64,000 nucleotides of DNA from Arthrobacter sunyaminii (GTDB lineage: Bacteria; Actinomycetota; Actinomycetes; Actinomycetales; Micrococcaceae). Shown here piece by piece: positions 8,013 through 16,378 of this stretch. The DNA lies in the NCBI RefSeq assembly GCF_018866305.1, contig NZ_CP076456.1, positions 3,038,001 through 3,102,000 of the forward strand, given 5' to 3'. Numbering within the stretch: position 1 is the stretch's first letter; every line of letters starts with the position of its first letter. The notes under the pieces were generated by a model. It saw only the letters and a list, made by a program, of their open reading frames with translations, ran no database searches and was not told where the DNA came from. The position numbers were made by a program, and so were the translations under genes.

Positions 8013-9155
8013 GTGGCACCACTGCAACACACAGCCGACCGTGCGCTGGCTGCGCTTGACGCGGTCCTGGACCCGGAGCTCCGGCGCCCCATCACTGAGC
8101 TGGGAATGGTCAGCGGCGTGTCCGTGGACGACGACGGCGTCGCCTCCGTGGGCGTCCTGCTCACCATCTCCGGGTGCCCCCTGCATGAAACCATTACCGC
8201 CGACGTCGAACGCGTCCTGGGCAGCGTTGAGGGCATCACCGGGGTCCGTGTTGACCTTGGCGTCATGACCGCGGAGCAGCGGACAGCACTTAAGGAAAAA
8301 CTGCGCGGTCCCGGCGGAGCCAAGGACATTCCCTTCAACCGGCCCGGTTCCCTGACCCGCGTGTACGCGGTGGCCAGCGGGAAAGGCGGGGTGGGAAAAT
8401 CCAGTGTCACCGTGAACCTTGCCGCGGCCATGGCCGCCTCCGGACTGCGCGTGGGGATCGTGGACGCTGATGTTCACGGCTTCTCCATCCCCGGGCTGCT
8501 GGGCATCACCCAGCCGCCCACCCGCGTGGATGAAATGATCCTTCCGCCCGTGGCCTACGGCATCAAGACGATTTCCATTGGCATGTTCGTGGCCGGCAAC
8601 GCTCCGGTGGCCTGGCGCGGACCCATGCTCCACCGCGCTCTGGAGCAGTTCCTGACCGACGTGTACTTTGGCGACCTTGATGTCCTGTTCCTGGACCTGC
8701 CGCCGGGCACCGGAGACATTGCCATTTCTGTGGCGCAGCTCCTGCCGCAGTCGGAAATTTTGGTGGTAACCACCCCGCAGGCAGCCGCAGCGGACGTCGC
8801 CGAACGTGCGGGAACAGTGGCTTCCCAAACCGGTCAGAGCGTGGCGGGCGTTATCGAGAACATGTCCTGGCTGCAGCTGCCCACCGGAGAACGGATGGAG
8901 CTGTTCGGCTCCGGCGGCGGAGACATCGTGGCCAAACGGCTCAGCGAAGCACTGGGCAAGGACATTGCGCTGCTGGGAAGCATCCCGCTCGATGTTGATC
9001 TGCGGACCGGCGGCGATTCCGGTGCACCCGTGGTGCTCTCGGAATCAGCCCTGGTGGAAGGTTCGGCGGGCGCTGAGCTTCGCCGCATCGCCGGTGCCCT
9101 GGCCAGGCGTCCCCGGGGACTCTCGGGCTTGAAGCTCGGTGTTACACCGCGCTAG
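8013..9155 (+). CDS. mrp: Mrp/ApbC family Fe-S cluster carrier P-loop ATPase
   Basis: A 380-residue protein with an N-terminal MIP18/DUF59 domain (SGCPLHETI, about residues 1-90) and a SIMIBI ATPase domain with the deviant Walker A GKGGVGKSS near residue 125, DVLFLDLPPGTGD as Walker B region, and ENMSW. In bacterial Mrp/ApbC the last region normally carries a CxxC that binds the bridging cluster; here the sequence reads ENMSWLQLPTGERMELFG with no cysteine pair. The fold is certain, but Fe-S carriage by the standard ligands is doubtful. GTG start 3 bases after the DUF1003 stop. Confidence 0.93.
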   Translation: MAPLQHTADRALAALDAVLDPELRRPITELGMVSGVSVDDDGVASVGVLLTISGCPLHETITADVERVLGSVEGITGVRVDLGVMTAEQRTALKEKLRGPGGAKDIPFNRPGSLTRVYAVASGKGGVGKSSVTVNLAAAMAASGLRVGIVDADVHGFSIPGLLGITQPPTRVDEMILPPVAYGIKTISIGMFVAGNAPVAWRGPMLHRALEQFLTDVYFGDLDVLFLDLPPGTGDIAISVAQLLPQSEILVVTTPQAAAADVAERAGTVASQTGQSVAGVIENMSWLQLPTGERMELFGSGGGDIVAKRLSEALGKDIALLGSIPLDVDLRTGGDSGAPVVLSESALVEGSAGAELRRIAGALARRPRGLSGLKLGVTPR

Positions 9156-9191
9156 GAGTTCCTGTTCCGCCGCTTTGGCTTCTCAGCGTGT

Positions 9192-9611
9192 TTAGGTGGC
9201 TTCGGTGTCAAAGGGCGCCCGGTCCCCGTCCTGCAGCCGCATGAGCGGCTTCACAGCCGGAGCTCCGCTGGGTGCAGCGGCGCGTCCGGGGGCACCTGCG
9301 GTTGCCTGCGGTGCAGCAGGCGCGGGCCGCGCGCTGACGGGTTTGACGGCGTCTTCGAAATCATCCAGAAGTGCTTCCTTGATGATCCGGCGCGGGTCAT
9401 ACTGCCGCGGATCAAGTTTGCGCCAGTCAACCTCGTCAATTTCGGGGCCAACCTCGTCCCGGAGCTGTTCCCGGGCACCAGTGGCCATCCGCCGCACTTC
9501 ACGGACCAAACGTGCAAGCTGGGAGGCGTATTCCGGCAGCCTTTCGGGACCCAGCACCGCTACGGCAAGGATCGCCAGGACGAGCAGCTCATAGCCGTTG
9601 ATTCCGATCAC
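9192..9611 (-). CDS. tatB: Sec-independent protein translocase subunit TatB
   Basis: A 139-residue protein with one N-terminal membrane helix (ELLVLAILAVAVLGPERLP), the GPERLP hinge diagnostic of TatA/B, an amphipathic helix (ARLVREVRRMATGAREQL) and the actinobacterial TatB element DEVDWRKLDPRQYDPRRI, followed by an Ala/Pro-rich tail. It works with TatC to receive twin-arginine precursors; tatC is not in the window. The start is GTG 9611, with TAGTCT at -12 to -7. In mycobacteria tatB lies next to htrA-rseA-sigE; here rseA follows directly and htrA is missing. Confidence 0.93.
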   Translation of the reverse strand: MIGINGYELLVLAILAVAVLGPERLPEYASQLARLVREVRRMATGAREQLRDEVGPEIDEVDWRKLDPRQYDPRRIIKEALLDDFEDAVKPVSARPAPAAPQATAGAPGRAAAPSGAPAVKPLMRLQDGDRAPFDTEAT

Positions 9612-9617
9612 CTGTGA

Positions 9618-9623
9618 AGACTA
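9618..9623 (-). promoter_or_regulatory. -10 element, leaderless promoter of tatB
   Basis: TAGTCT on the minus strand at exactly -12 to -7 from GTG 9611. It would give tatB its own promoter, separate from sigE-rseA. Confidence 0.5.
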
Positions 9624-9684
9624 CCTTTCCTGCTGCACCGCAAGCCAGTTCCCGTTCCGGACGGACGGTTTTTCTGCGATCCGG

Positions 9685-10620
9685 TCAATCCTGTCCCCCG
9701 GTGCCCGTCATGATGGTGAAACCGCTCTTGATGCGGTCCCATACCCCATGGGCCTTCTCCCGGGCATGAAGCGCCAGCCTCGATGACTCGGTGAGGGAAA
9801 TCTCGCTGACAGCTTCGTTCAGAACGTCCCCGGACGAAGACACCTCCACGGTGTAGGTAACCCGCTTCGAGGCCACAACAGCGCGATGGGGACGCTGGGG
9901 ATGAATCCATATCTGCGGGCGTCCGGGACGCTCTTCCTGCAGGATGAAACCTTCCTCCGTGACCGGTTTCCCGCTGACGCCGTCCACCACGGTCTCTTCG
10001 GACCAGGAAGCAGGGTGGGTCTCATACACGTTCACGCTGGTCCCCTCGCCTTCCAGGGTCATAATGACCGCCGGTTCCCCGTCAACCAGGGCAGCCCGGG
10101 CCCCTGCGACGGCCATTCCCGCCGATGCGAGCTCCGGGCAGGCCCACCCGCGGGACCGCAGTTCCGCGAGCTGTTCAGGAGCCAGCTGGTCATCCCGGCC
10201 TCCGCCGGTTACGTCGTTCCACACATCGGCCAGACCCGGCGCCGCCTGCTGCGTTACCGGAGGCTGGACCCAGCCTCCCAGCAGGTAGGCGGTGGAAAGG
10301 ACCAGCCCGACGGCGGCAGCCACCACTCCTGTGGCAGCTGCGAAGCGTCGTCGGCGGTTCCGGCTTGGTCCGGGAGCATGTGCATAATCCGCCGGTGTCC
10401 CGTCATCTGCGGGGTGTGCCGTGCGTTCGATGCGTTCGCGCAGCACGGGATCCGGTTCAGGAACCGCAAATGCGTTCAGGCGTGCCCGCTGCCGGCGTTC
10501 CCTGGCCGCTTCGGAACGACACCGGGCACACCGCGAAAGGTGTGCCTGCAGTACAGCGGCACGGGCCGGGCTGGCCTGACCGTCCAGGTATTCCTGCAAA
10601 AGGCGTTTGGGGTGTCGCAT
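9685..10620 (-). CDS. rseA: Zinc-binding (ZAS-type) anti-sigma factor, RseA-like
   Basis: A 311-residue membrane anti-sigma factor. The ZAS signature His27-x3-Cys31-x2-Cys34 is intact, one membrane span lies at about 93-116, and the remaining 195 residues would be extracytoplasmic. It starts 4 bases after the sigE stop, the classical sigma/anti-sigma arrangement, so it very likely sequesters SigE and releases it on oxidative or envelope stress. The extracytoplasmic part is long compared with mycobacterial RseA, which leaves room for a sensory or proteolysis-regulated domain. Confidence 0.9.
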   Translation of the reverse strand: MRHPKRLLQEYLDGQASPARAAVLQAHLSRCARCRSEAARERRQRARLNAFAVPEPDPVLRERIERTAHPADDGTPADYAHAPGPSRNRRRRFAAATGVVAAAVGLVLSTAYLLGGWVQPPVTQQAAPGLADVWNDVTGGGRDDQLAPEQLAELRSRGWACPELASAGMAVAGARAALVDGEPAVIMTLEGEGTSVNVYETHPASWSEETVVDGVSGKPVTEEGFILQEERPGRPQIWIHPQRPHRAVVASKRVTYTVEVSSSGDVLNEAVSEISLTESSRLALHAREKAHGVWDRIKSGFTIMTGTGGQD

Positions 10621-10624
10621 GAAA

Positions 10625-11230
10625 TCAGTTGGCGCCTGCCACGCGCGGCAGCTTGAGCCGCGGTCCGGTTTGGGGGCGGACCTGGGGATCGCGGTGCGCC
10701 AATTTCTCTTTCAGCATGGTGCGGCCGCGGTGAATCCGGGAGCGGACCGTTCCAAGCTTGACGCCCAGGGCACGGGCCACTTCGTCATAGGACAGGCCCT
10801 CAAGGTCGCACAGGACTACGGCAGCCCTGAAGTCGGGCGGAAGTTCATCCAGCGCTCGGGCAATATCCACGTCGAGGTTATTGAACTCAAAGCTTCGCTC
10901 GGGTCCGGGCCCGTTGCTGGGGAGCCGGCTCTCAGCCTCTTCGGTCATGCCGTCAAACCGAATGCGGCTCTTGCGCCTAGCCTGGTCCAGGAAGAGATTT
11001 GTGGTGATGCGGTGCAGCCACCCGTCCAGGGTTCCGGGCTGGAAATTCTCCAGGGAGCGGAAGACACGGACAAACACCTCTTGCGTGAGGTCTTCGGCGT
11101 CGTGCCGGTTGCCGGTCAGGCGGTAGGCCAGCCGGTACACTTTGGCTGAGTGCGCCTGCACTACTTCTTCCCAGGTGGGCCGCACCCACTCGGAGTCAGC
11201 CGGTCCGCCGGTTGCTGAGGTCGTGGACAT
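10625..11230 (-). CDS. sigE: ECF sigma factor SigE
   Basis: A 201-residue extracytoplasmic-function sigma factor. Region 2 ([21 protein letters not shown], truncated; [10 protein letters not shown]) and region 4 ([39 protein letters not shown]) are both complete; the latter is the helix-turn-helix for the -35 element. A strong AAGGAGG lies 7 bases before ATG 11230. The order sigE-rseA, with a divergent O-methyltransferase, matches the mycobacterial sigE locus, where SigE directs surface- and oxidative-stress genes. Confidence 0.93.
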   Translation of the reverse strand: MSTTSATGGPADSEWVRPTWEEVVQAHSAKVYRLAYRLTGNRHDAEDLTQEVFVRVFRSLENFQPGTLDGWLHRITTNLFLDQARRKSRIRFDGMTEEAESRLPSNGPGPERSFEFNNLDVDIARALDELPPDFRAAVVLCDLEGLSYDEVARALGVKLGTVRSRIHRGRTMLKEKLAHRDPQVRPQTGPRLKLPRVAGAN

Positions 11231-11472
11231 GGCTGCCCTCCTTCCCGTGAAGTAATGTCATCCGGCCCGCGGCCAAACGAAGCCCTTGTTAGCGTCCTGC
11301 ATAATTATGTTGACGCATCAGTCTGGGAATTCGCTGTTAGCACTCTTGCCGTGCGCACACAAGAGCGGTGTTTTACCGGCTGCCGCGGCCCGCGTCCCGC
11401 AAAGCCAACCCGGCCGCCGCCGGGCCTTAAGCTTGACTGAGCATGGTTCCCCAACAAACGAAAGTGACACGA

Positions 11473-12108
11473 ATGAGCGCCGACAAGCAGACCAGCTGGT
11501 CCTACACGGAGGGACTGCCCTTCGAGGACGAGGTCCTGCTGCGCGCGCGGGAGCGCTCCTATGAACTGGGAGTTTCGCCCGTCTCGACCGGCGTCGGCGC
11601 TGCCCTGACGGTTCTCGCCGCAGCGTCCAAGGCCCAGACTGTGGTGGAAGTGGGCACCGGTGCCGGGGTCTCCGGCGTCTGCCTGCTGCGGGGTCTGGGA
11701 CGCCAGTCCGTCTTGACCACCATTGATTCCGACGTCGACCATCTTCGGGCGGCGCGTGAGGCCTACCGCGAAGCCGGCGTGGCCGGCAACCGGACCCGCA
11801 CCATTTCGGGCCGTGCCGCCGAGGTCCTTCCGCGGCTCACCGACGGAGCCTACGACATGGTTTTCATCGACGCCGACAAGCCGTCTTTTCCGCTCTATGT
11901 GACGCAGGCAGTCCGTCTGCTCAAGCGCGGCGGACTGCTGGTGGTCAACGACGCCCTGGACCACGGAAAAGTCTCCGATCCGGCCATCCGCGAAGAGACC
12001 ACCAACACCATGCGGAAAGTCGGAAAAGCGATCCGGGACAATGACGCTCTTGTGTCGTCACTGCTGCCCACCGGTGACGGCCTGCTGCTGGCGGTCAAGA
12101 CCAGCTAG
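11473..12108 (+). CDS. SAM-dependent O-methyltransferase (Rv1220c-like)
   Basis: A class-I O-methyltransferase of about 211 residues in the catechol/caffeoyl-CoA family: VVEVGTGAGVSGVCL (motif I), TIDSDVDHL, GRAAEVLPRL, YDMVFIDADKP and LVVNDAL are all present. The substrate is unknown. I start at ATG 11473 (MSADKQ) because this places the conserved helix DEVLLRARERSYELG at the distance usual in the family; ATG 11443 would add ten residues and has no ribosome-binding site. It is divergent from sigE across about 240 bases. Confidence 0.88.
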   Translation: MSADKQTSWSYTEGLPFEDEVLLRARERSYELGVSPVSTGVGAALTVLAAASKAQTVVEVGTGAGVSGVCLLRGLGRQSVLTTIDSDVDHLRAAREAYREAGVAGNRTRTISGRAAEVLPRLTDGAYDMVFIDADKPSFPLYVTQAVRLLKRGGLLVVNDALDHGKVSDPAIREETTNTMRKVGKAIRDNDALVSSLLPTGDGLLLAVKTS

Positions 12109-12135
12109 CGGTCCGGGGCTCCCCAGCGGCGGCGG

Positions 12136-13791
12136 TCAGGGCCGGAGGCCGGGCAGGTTCTGAAGGAAACTGATCAGCAGCCTGGCTCCGAATCCGGTGG
12201 CACCCTTGGCGATCTCATGCCTGTCCGCACGAGCGCTCATCGGCCCGGCAATGTCCAGATGCGCCCAGGGAACACCGTCAACGAACTTTTCGAGGAACAG
12301 CGCGGCCACAATTGCCCCGGCGCCGAACTTGAGCGCCGGCGGAGCCACGTGCGCCACGTCCGCTGTCACCGAGTCAAGAGCGTAGTCATATTCATGGACA
12401 AGGGGCAGCGGCCAGACGCGGTCCCCCGAAGCCTCCCCCGCTTCCTCCATTGCATCCAGCAGAAGCTCGGCATTGGAGAACACTGCACCGTACTGCTGAC
12501 CCAGACCCAGGGCTGCAGCTCCCGTCAGGGTGGCAATATCCACCAAAACGTCCGGGGCGAGGCCCGCTGCTGCATAGGCCAACGCGTCAGCGAGGACCAT
12601 CCTGCCCTCGGCGTCCGTGTTCCCGATCTCCACAGTCGTGCCGCCGTAAGTGGTGACAACGTCGCCGGGCCGGTAAGCGGAAGCACCGATGGCGTTCTCC
12701 GCCAGGGCCAGGATGCCCGTAACGCGGTGCGGCAGCTCCAGTTCGGCAGCGGCCTCCACAGCAGCCAGCACCACGGCGGCGCCGGCCATGTCCATCTTCA
12801 TGGACATCATTGCGTCACGGGGCTTCAGTGAGATGCCGCCGGAATCAAAAGTGATCCCCTTGCCAACCAAAACAACGTGTTCCGCGGTCTCGGCGGAGGG
12901 CTGGTAAGTAACCTGCACCAGGCGCGGCGGATTCGCAGAACCGGATCCAACCGCGGTCAGGCCGCCGAACCCCTGCCGCAGGAGTTCGGTCTCCTCCAGG
13001 ACGGTGATCTCCAGGCCGGCACGCTTCGCAACGGCACGGCTTTGTGCCGCCATCCAGGCGGGGGTTGCGACGTCGGGCGGAAGGTTGGTGAGATCCCTGG
13101 CCAGCCACACAGCCCGGGCGGTGATCTGTGCCTGGCGCTGCGCATCTGAATCCAGCCCGGTGACTTCCATGGCGCGGGCCATGGCAGGGCCGGCTGGCGT
13201 TTTTCCCTGGCGGGGTGCCTGGTATCCGCCCAGCAGGAAGCCTTCAAGAAAGGCCTGCTGCGAGGCGGGACCGAGTCCGTCAACCACCGCGGCGCGTATC
13301 CGGCGGGCACCTTTGGTGGCTCGGGCCAGTGCCGCTCCGGCACGGCGCAGGTTTTGGACGGACTCATCGCCGACACCTACAAAAATCAGTTTGGCCGGCA
13401 GGTCAGCGGCCCTGTCCGACGGCGGTTCCACCAGCAGTGTTTCACCGGCTTTGCCGGTAACGCCGGCCGCGGCCGCGCGGGCAGCTACGTCCACGCCGTA
13501 CCAGAGGGCTGTTTCCACAGCGCCCCGCCGGGGCTGCGGCGTGGGATGCAGCGACTCCTCGGAGTCCTCTCGGGGCGAGGAGTCAGGAGCCGCGGCCATG
13601 GCAACGGCCAGGACATCGACTTCTTCCTCAGGGGCGGGCCGCAGCCCGGTGCCGGCGGTGGGGGCACCGGCACCGGTCAGCAGCTGATCCACCGCTGTCA
13701 CCGCCGTCATGGCAATGCCAGACAAATCGGTCCCCGGAGCCTCCCCCGCGGAGGAGGTGGCCGGTGAGGATCCTTTGGGGAGTCGCTGCAT
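12136..13791 (-). CDS. pepA: Leucyl aminopeptidase (M17)
   Basis: A 551-residue M17 peptidase that removes N-terminal residues from peptides in the cytosol. The catalytic C-terminal domain shows GKGITFDSGGISLKP, KMDMAGAA, and the signature NTDAEGRMVLADAL containing metal and catalytic residues; the N-terminal macro-like domain fills residues 1-200. AGGAAG lies 8 bases before ATG 13791. Convergent with the O-methyltransferase (27 bases between stops, no obvious stem). Confidence 0.95.
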   Translation of the reverse strand: MQRLPKGSSPATSSAGEAPGTDLSGIAMTAVTAVDQLLTGAGAPTAGTGLRPAPEEEVDVLAVAMAAAPDSSPREDSEESLHPTPQPRRGAVETALWYGVDVAARAAAAGVTGKAGETLLVEPPSDRAADLPAKLIFVGVGDESVQNLRRAGAALARATKGARRIRAAVVDGLGPASQQAFLEGFLLGGYQAPRQGKTPAGPAMARAMEVTGLDSDAQRQAQITARAVWLARDLTNLPPDVATPAWMAAQSRAVAKRAGLEITVLEETELLRQGFGGLTAVGSGSANPPRLVQVTYQPSAETAEHVVLVGKGITFDSGGISLKPRDAMMSMKMDMAGAAVVLAAVEAAAELELPHRVTGILALAENAIGASAYRPGDVVTTYGGTTVEIGNTDAEGRMVLADALAYAAAGLAPDVLVDIATLTGAAALGLGQQYGAVFSNAELLLDAMEEAGEASGDRVWPLPLVHEYDYALDSVTADVAHVAPPALKFGAGAIVAALFLEKFVDGVPWAHLDIAGPMSARADRHEIAKGATGFGARLLISFLQNLPGLRP

Positions 13792-13803
13792 TGGTTTCGC
13801 TTC

Positions 13804-13971
13804 CTAGCTCGTGGCGCCCAGCAGGCAATCCTTGAGCTTGCCGGCTTCCTCAGCATTGAGTTCGACGACGAGCCGTCCGCCGCCGTCGATCGGCACCCGC
13901 AGGATGAGGCTACGCCCCTCCTTGGTGATTTCCATGGGTCCGTCACCCGTACGCGGTTTCATCGCTGCCAT
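13804..13971 (-). CDS. DUF3117 family protein
   Basis: A 55-residue protein beginning MAAMKPRTGDGP, with ITKEGR, RVPIDGGGRLVVEL and the end LLGATS. This is the near-invariant actinobacterial DUF3117 family (M. tuberculosis Rv1211 in the same neighbourhood). AAAGGGG precedes the ATG. Function is unknown. It lies 12 bases upstream of pepA on the same strand, so the two may be co-transcribed. Confidence 0.93.
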   Translation of the reverse strand: MAAMKPRTGDGPMEITKEGRSLILRVPIDGGGRLVVELNAEEAGKLKDCLLGATS

Positions 13972-14126
13972 GTTCCAGTTCCCCTTTCACAGTGCGCTGC
14001 GGGCGATCCCCCAGTCACACATGTAACCTCTGTCGCACGGCCTACAACCTGCTCCGGCGGCAATTGCCTTCATTATTCCGCACAAACATCGTCCAAACGA
14101 AATTTCTTGTGTTCCGCGCCACAATC

Positions 14127-15383
14127 CTAGGGGGGATAATCCCCTCCGCCCGGAAGCGGAGTCCAGCGCCAGAGCCACACCACCCAGACAATCTGCAGCA
14201 CCAGGAAGGCCATTGCGACCGTGGTCCGGTAGGCCCGGGAACTGCTCAGGGATGCCAGGGCCAGCCCCAGCGGGAACAGCGGCAGCAGCAACCGGAACGT
14301 ACTGGTCAGCGGATTCAGGAAGGCCAGCAGGTACAGCACATAGGCGGCACACCACACCTGCATTTCCACGCCGAGCCGGCGCACAGGCTCGGAATTGAGG
14401 CACAGGACGGTGAGAGCCACCAAGGCGATCAGTGCCACCGGCCCCATGACCGGACCGAAGAGCCGCTCCGCCTCGACAAACCACGGTTTGAAGACCAGCA
14501 GGGTGTCTCCCCGCCAGGCCGTTTCCGTGTCCGTGTAGGCACCCGCCTCCCCGGTGTACCACCACGCCAGTGCGGGCCAGGCGAGGGCGCCGGCTCCGGA
14601 GGCCATTCCCAAGACCACCATCCGCCATGCCTCGGCCGGCGGGAAGGCTTCCTTCCGGCGCAGTATCCAGCGGCGCACAAACAGGATCCCCATCATGAGG
14701 GCAAAAGCGACACCCACCGGCCGGGACAGGCACATCACCAGAACCACCGGCACTGCGGACAGGTAGCGGCGGGTGATCAGCAGGTACAGCGATGCCGCCA
14801 GCAGCAGCAGGTTCAGCGACTCCGCATAGGGAACCTGCAGGATCGGGGATACCGGGTTGACCGCCACAAACACCACGCCCCAGAGGGCGGTGCCGGACGA
14901 GGCCCGCAGCGCGAAAAGCCGGTACACCATCAGAGCGGCGCCGAACCCGGCGGCGGTGGCCACTATGGGTGCGAGGACTTCCCAGCCCAGCCCGGTGACT
15001 GCTGCGAGCAACCGGACCAGTCCCGGAAAGAGAGCGTAGAAAGCCCACTGGTTCTCCTGCGCCCGGCCCGTTTCATCACGGGGGATTTCGGACGGGTAGC
15101 CGCCGGCGAAAATGCGCTGGTACCACTCGCTGTCCCAGGCTCCAATGAACTGCAGGTACGACGGCGTTCCCTCCCATCCCCACGGGTTCAGTCCCTGCTG
15201 CGCCGCTACGGCAACGAACACCGTGAACGAAAACAAGCGCGCGGCCGCCCAGACGGCCAGGACCTTGATGTACCAGGGCCAGCGGCTGAAGGCCGCGGCC
15301 AGGCGCGCTGATGCACGCACCAGCGCGGTGTTGGCGGCCGACGCCGGACGGGTGTCCCCCTGCCGGGCCGCGCTATCCGCCAT
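14127..15383 (-). CDS. PIG-V-like mannosyltransferase (multi-span membrane GT)
   Basis: About 418 residues and ten or so hydrophobic segments. The loop after the first span carries FIGAWDSEWYQRI and GYP, the Asp-containing motif of PIG-V/GT-C mannosyltransferases, and later QNQWAFYALFPG-like and SRPVGVAFAL segments fit the same family. It probably transfers mannose from a polyprenyl-phosphate donor to a lipid or protein on the outer membrane face; the acceptor cannot be predicted. ATG 15383 overlaps the 3' end of tag (stop at 15373), a coupled arrangement; upstream starts would lie inside tag. Confidence 0.82.
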   Translation of the reverse strand: MADSAARQGDTRPASAANTALVRASARLAAAFSRWPWYIKVLAVWAAARLFSFTVFVAVAAQQGLNPWGWEGTPSYLQFIGAWDSEWYQRIFAGGYPSEIPRDETGRAQENQWAFYALFPGLVRLLAAVTGLGWEVLAPIVATAAGFGAALMVYRLFALRASSGTALWGVVFVAVNPVSPILQVPYAESLNLLLLAASLYLLITRRYLSAVPVVLVMCLSRPVGVAFALMMGILFVRRWILRRKEAFPPAEAWRMVVLGMASGAGALAWPALAWWYTGEAGAYTDTETAWRGDTLLVFKPWFVEAERLFGPVMGPVALIALVALTVLCLNSEPVRRLGVEMQVWCAAYVLYLLAFLNPLTSTFRLLLPLFPLGLALASLSSSRAYRTTVAMAFLVLQIVWVVWLWRWTPLPGGGDYPP

Positions 15384-15951
15384 TGCGAACCCAGCAGCTT
15401 GCCAGATGGTCATTGACATACCCGGTGGCCTGCAGCATCGCGTAGGCAGTGGTGGGTCCCACGAAACGGAAACCGCGCTTTTTCAGGGCCTTTGCCAGCG
15501 CAGCGGAATCCTCCGTGATAGCCGGAACGTCGGAAATAGTCTGTGGTGCCGGGCGCTGCGGGTCAGCGCGGTGTGCCTCAAGCAGCTTTTCCAGGCTCTC
15601 CCCTGCCGGCAGGTCCAGGAGTGCCCGGGCGTTGGCGATGACGGCGTCGATCTTTGCCCGGTTACGGACAATTCCCGCATCATTCATCAGCCGTGTCCGG
15701 TCCTCGTCCGTAAACCGTGCCACGGCCGCAGGATCGAAGCCTGCAAAGGCACGGCGGAACGCTGGCCGCTTACGCAGGATCGTGATCCAGCTCAATCCCG
15801 CTTGGAAGGCCTCCAGGCTCAGGCGTTCAAAAAGGGCTGCCTCGCCGGTAACCGGGCGGCCCCATTCCTCGTCGTGGTACTGCTGATAATCGGGGCTGCT
15901 GACTGCCCAGGGGCAGCGCAAAAGCCCGTCGGAACCTGCCACAGTGCTCAT
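15373..15951 (-). CDS. tag: DNA-3-methyladenine glycosylase I
   Basis: A 192-residue Tag-type base-excision enzyme that removes 3-methyladenine. RCPWA near the N-terminus, YHDEEWG, LFERLSLEAFQAGLSW, FRFVGPTTAYAMLQATG and VNDHLASC are the conserved Tag elements, including the Cys/His residues of its zinc site. The gene shares 4 bases (ATGA) with the DivIVA-like gene upstream and overlaps the mannosyltransferase downstream, forming a compact operon. Confidence 0.95.
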   Translation of the reverse strand: MSTVAGSDGLLRCPWAVSSPDYQQYHDEEWGRPVTGEAALFERLSLEAFQAGLSWITILRKRPAFRRAFAGFDPAAVARFTDEDRTRLMNDAGIVRNRAKIDAVIANARALLDLPAGESLEKLLEAHRADPQRPAPQTISDVPAITEDSAALAKALKKRGFRFVGPTTAYAMLQATGYVNDHLASCWVRNGG

Positions 15952-16325
15952 GACGGCATCCCCGGATCCTGACGCGCATCGTTCCCCGGCTGCGGCGGAA
16001 CCCTTCCAGGAGCCTGCACGGCAGCCAGAGCGGCATCCCTTTCCGCCAGCACCTCTTCCAGCCGCGCCAGGACAGCGTCCACCTGGTCCATCCGGTAACC
16101 CCGGAACGCCACCGAAAATCTCAGCCGCCCAAGGTCAGCGGGCTGCACGTCCTCCGGCAGGAGGACCGGAGGCAGCCTTGGATCCGGTTCCGCCAAGCCG
16201 GGATCCCCCGCCGATGCGGGCTCCCCGGGCGCCGTCCCGGGTCTGCGGAAAGGCGGAAGCCCGGTAGCGGCAAGCGCCACTGCACCTGCTGCGAGAACGG
16301 CCACGAAAATTAGGAAGGTTGTCAC
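15948..16325 (-). CDS. Small DivIVA-domain-like membrane-anchored protein
   Basis: About 125 residues: an N-terminal membrane span (TTFLIFVAVLAAGAVALAA), a Pro-rich linker, and a C-terminal stretch (LRFSVAFRGYRMDQVDAVLA) with the FRGY-x-x-xQVD signature of DivIVA-type domains. The mycobacterial neighbour of tag (Rv1209) has the same character. It may locate to the cell pole or septum. I place the start at GTG 16325, just before the span, with CACGAT at -12 to -7; the frame is open to 16364. Confidence 0.78.
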   Translation of the reverse strand: MTTFLIFVAVLAAGAVALAATGLPPFRRPGTAPGEPASAGDPGLAEPDPRLPPVLLPEDVQPADLGRLRFSVAFRGYRMDQVDAVLARLEEVLAERDAALAAVQAPGRVPPQPGNDARQDPGMPS

Positions 16326-16378
16326 AGGACCATCGTGCCAGAGAGCACCCCGTGCTCCCCCCACCGGAAGCCGGTGCG

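Noticed and set aside
11231..11472. A SigE-dependent autoregulatory promoter in the sigE/O-methyltransferase gap
   Set aside because: TTGACG near 11309 and several A/T-rich hexamers occur, but no pair with correct spacing or a clear ECF-type motif could be defended.
13992..15311. 439-codon plus-strand frame over the mannosyltransferase
   Set aside because: Gln/His/Arg-rich shadow of a membrane-protein gene; no ribosome-binding site.
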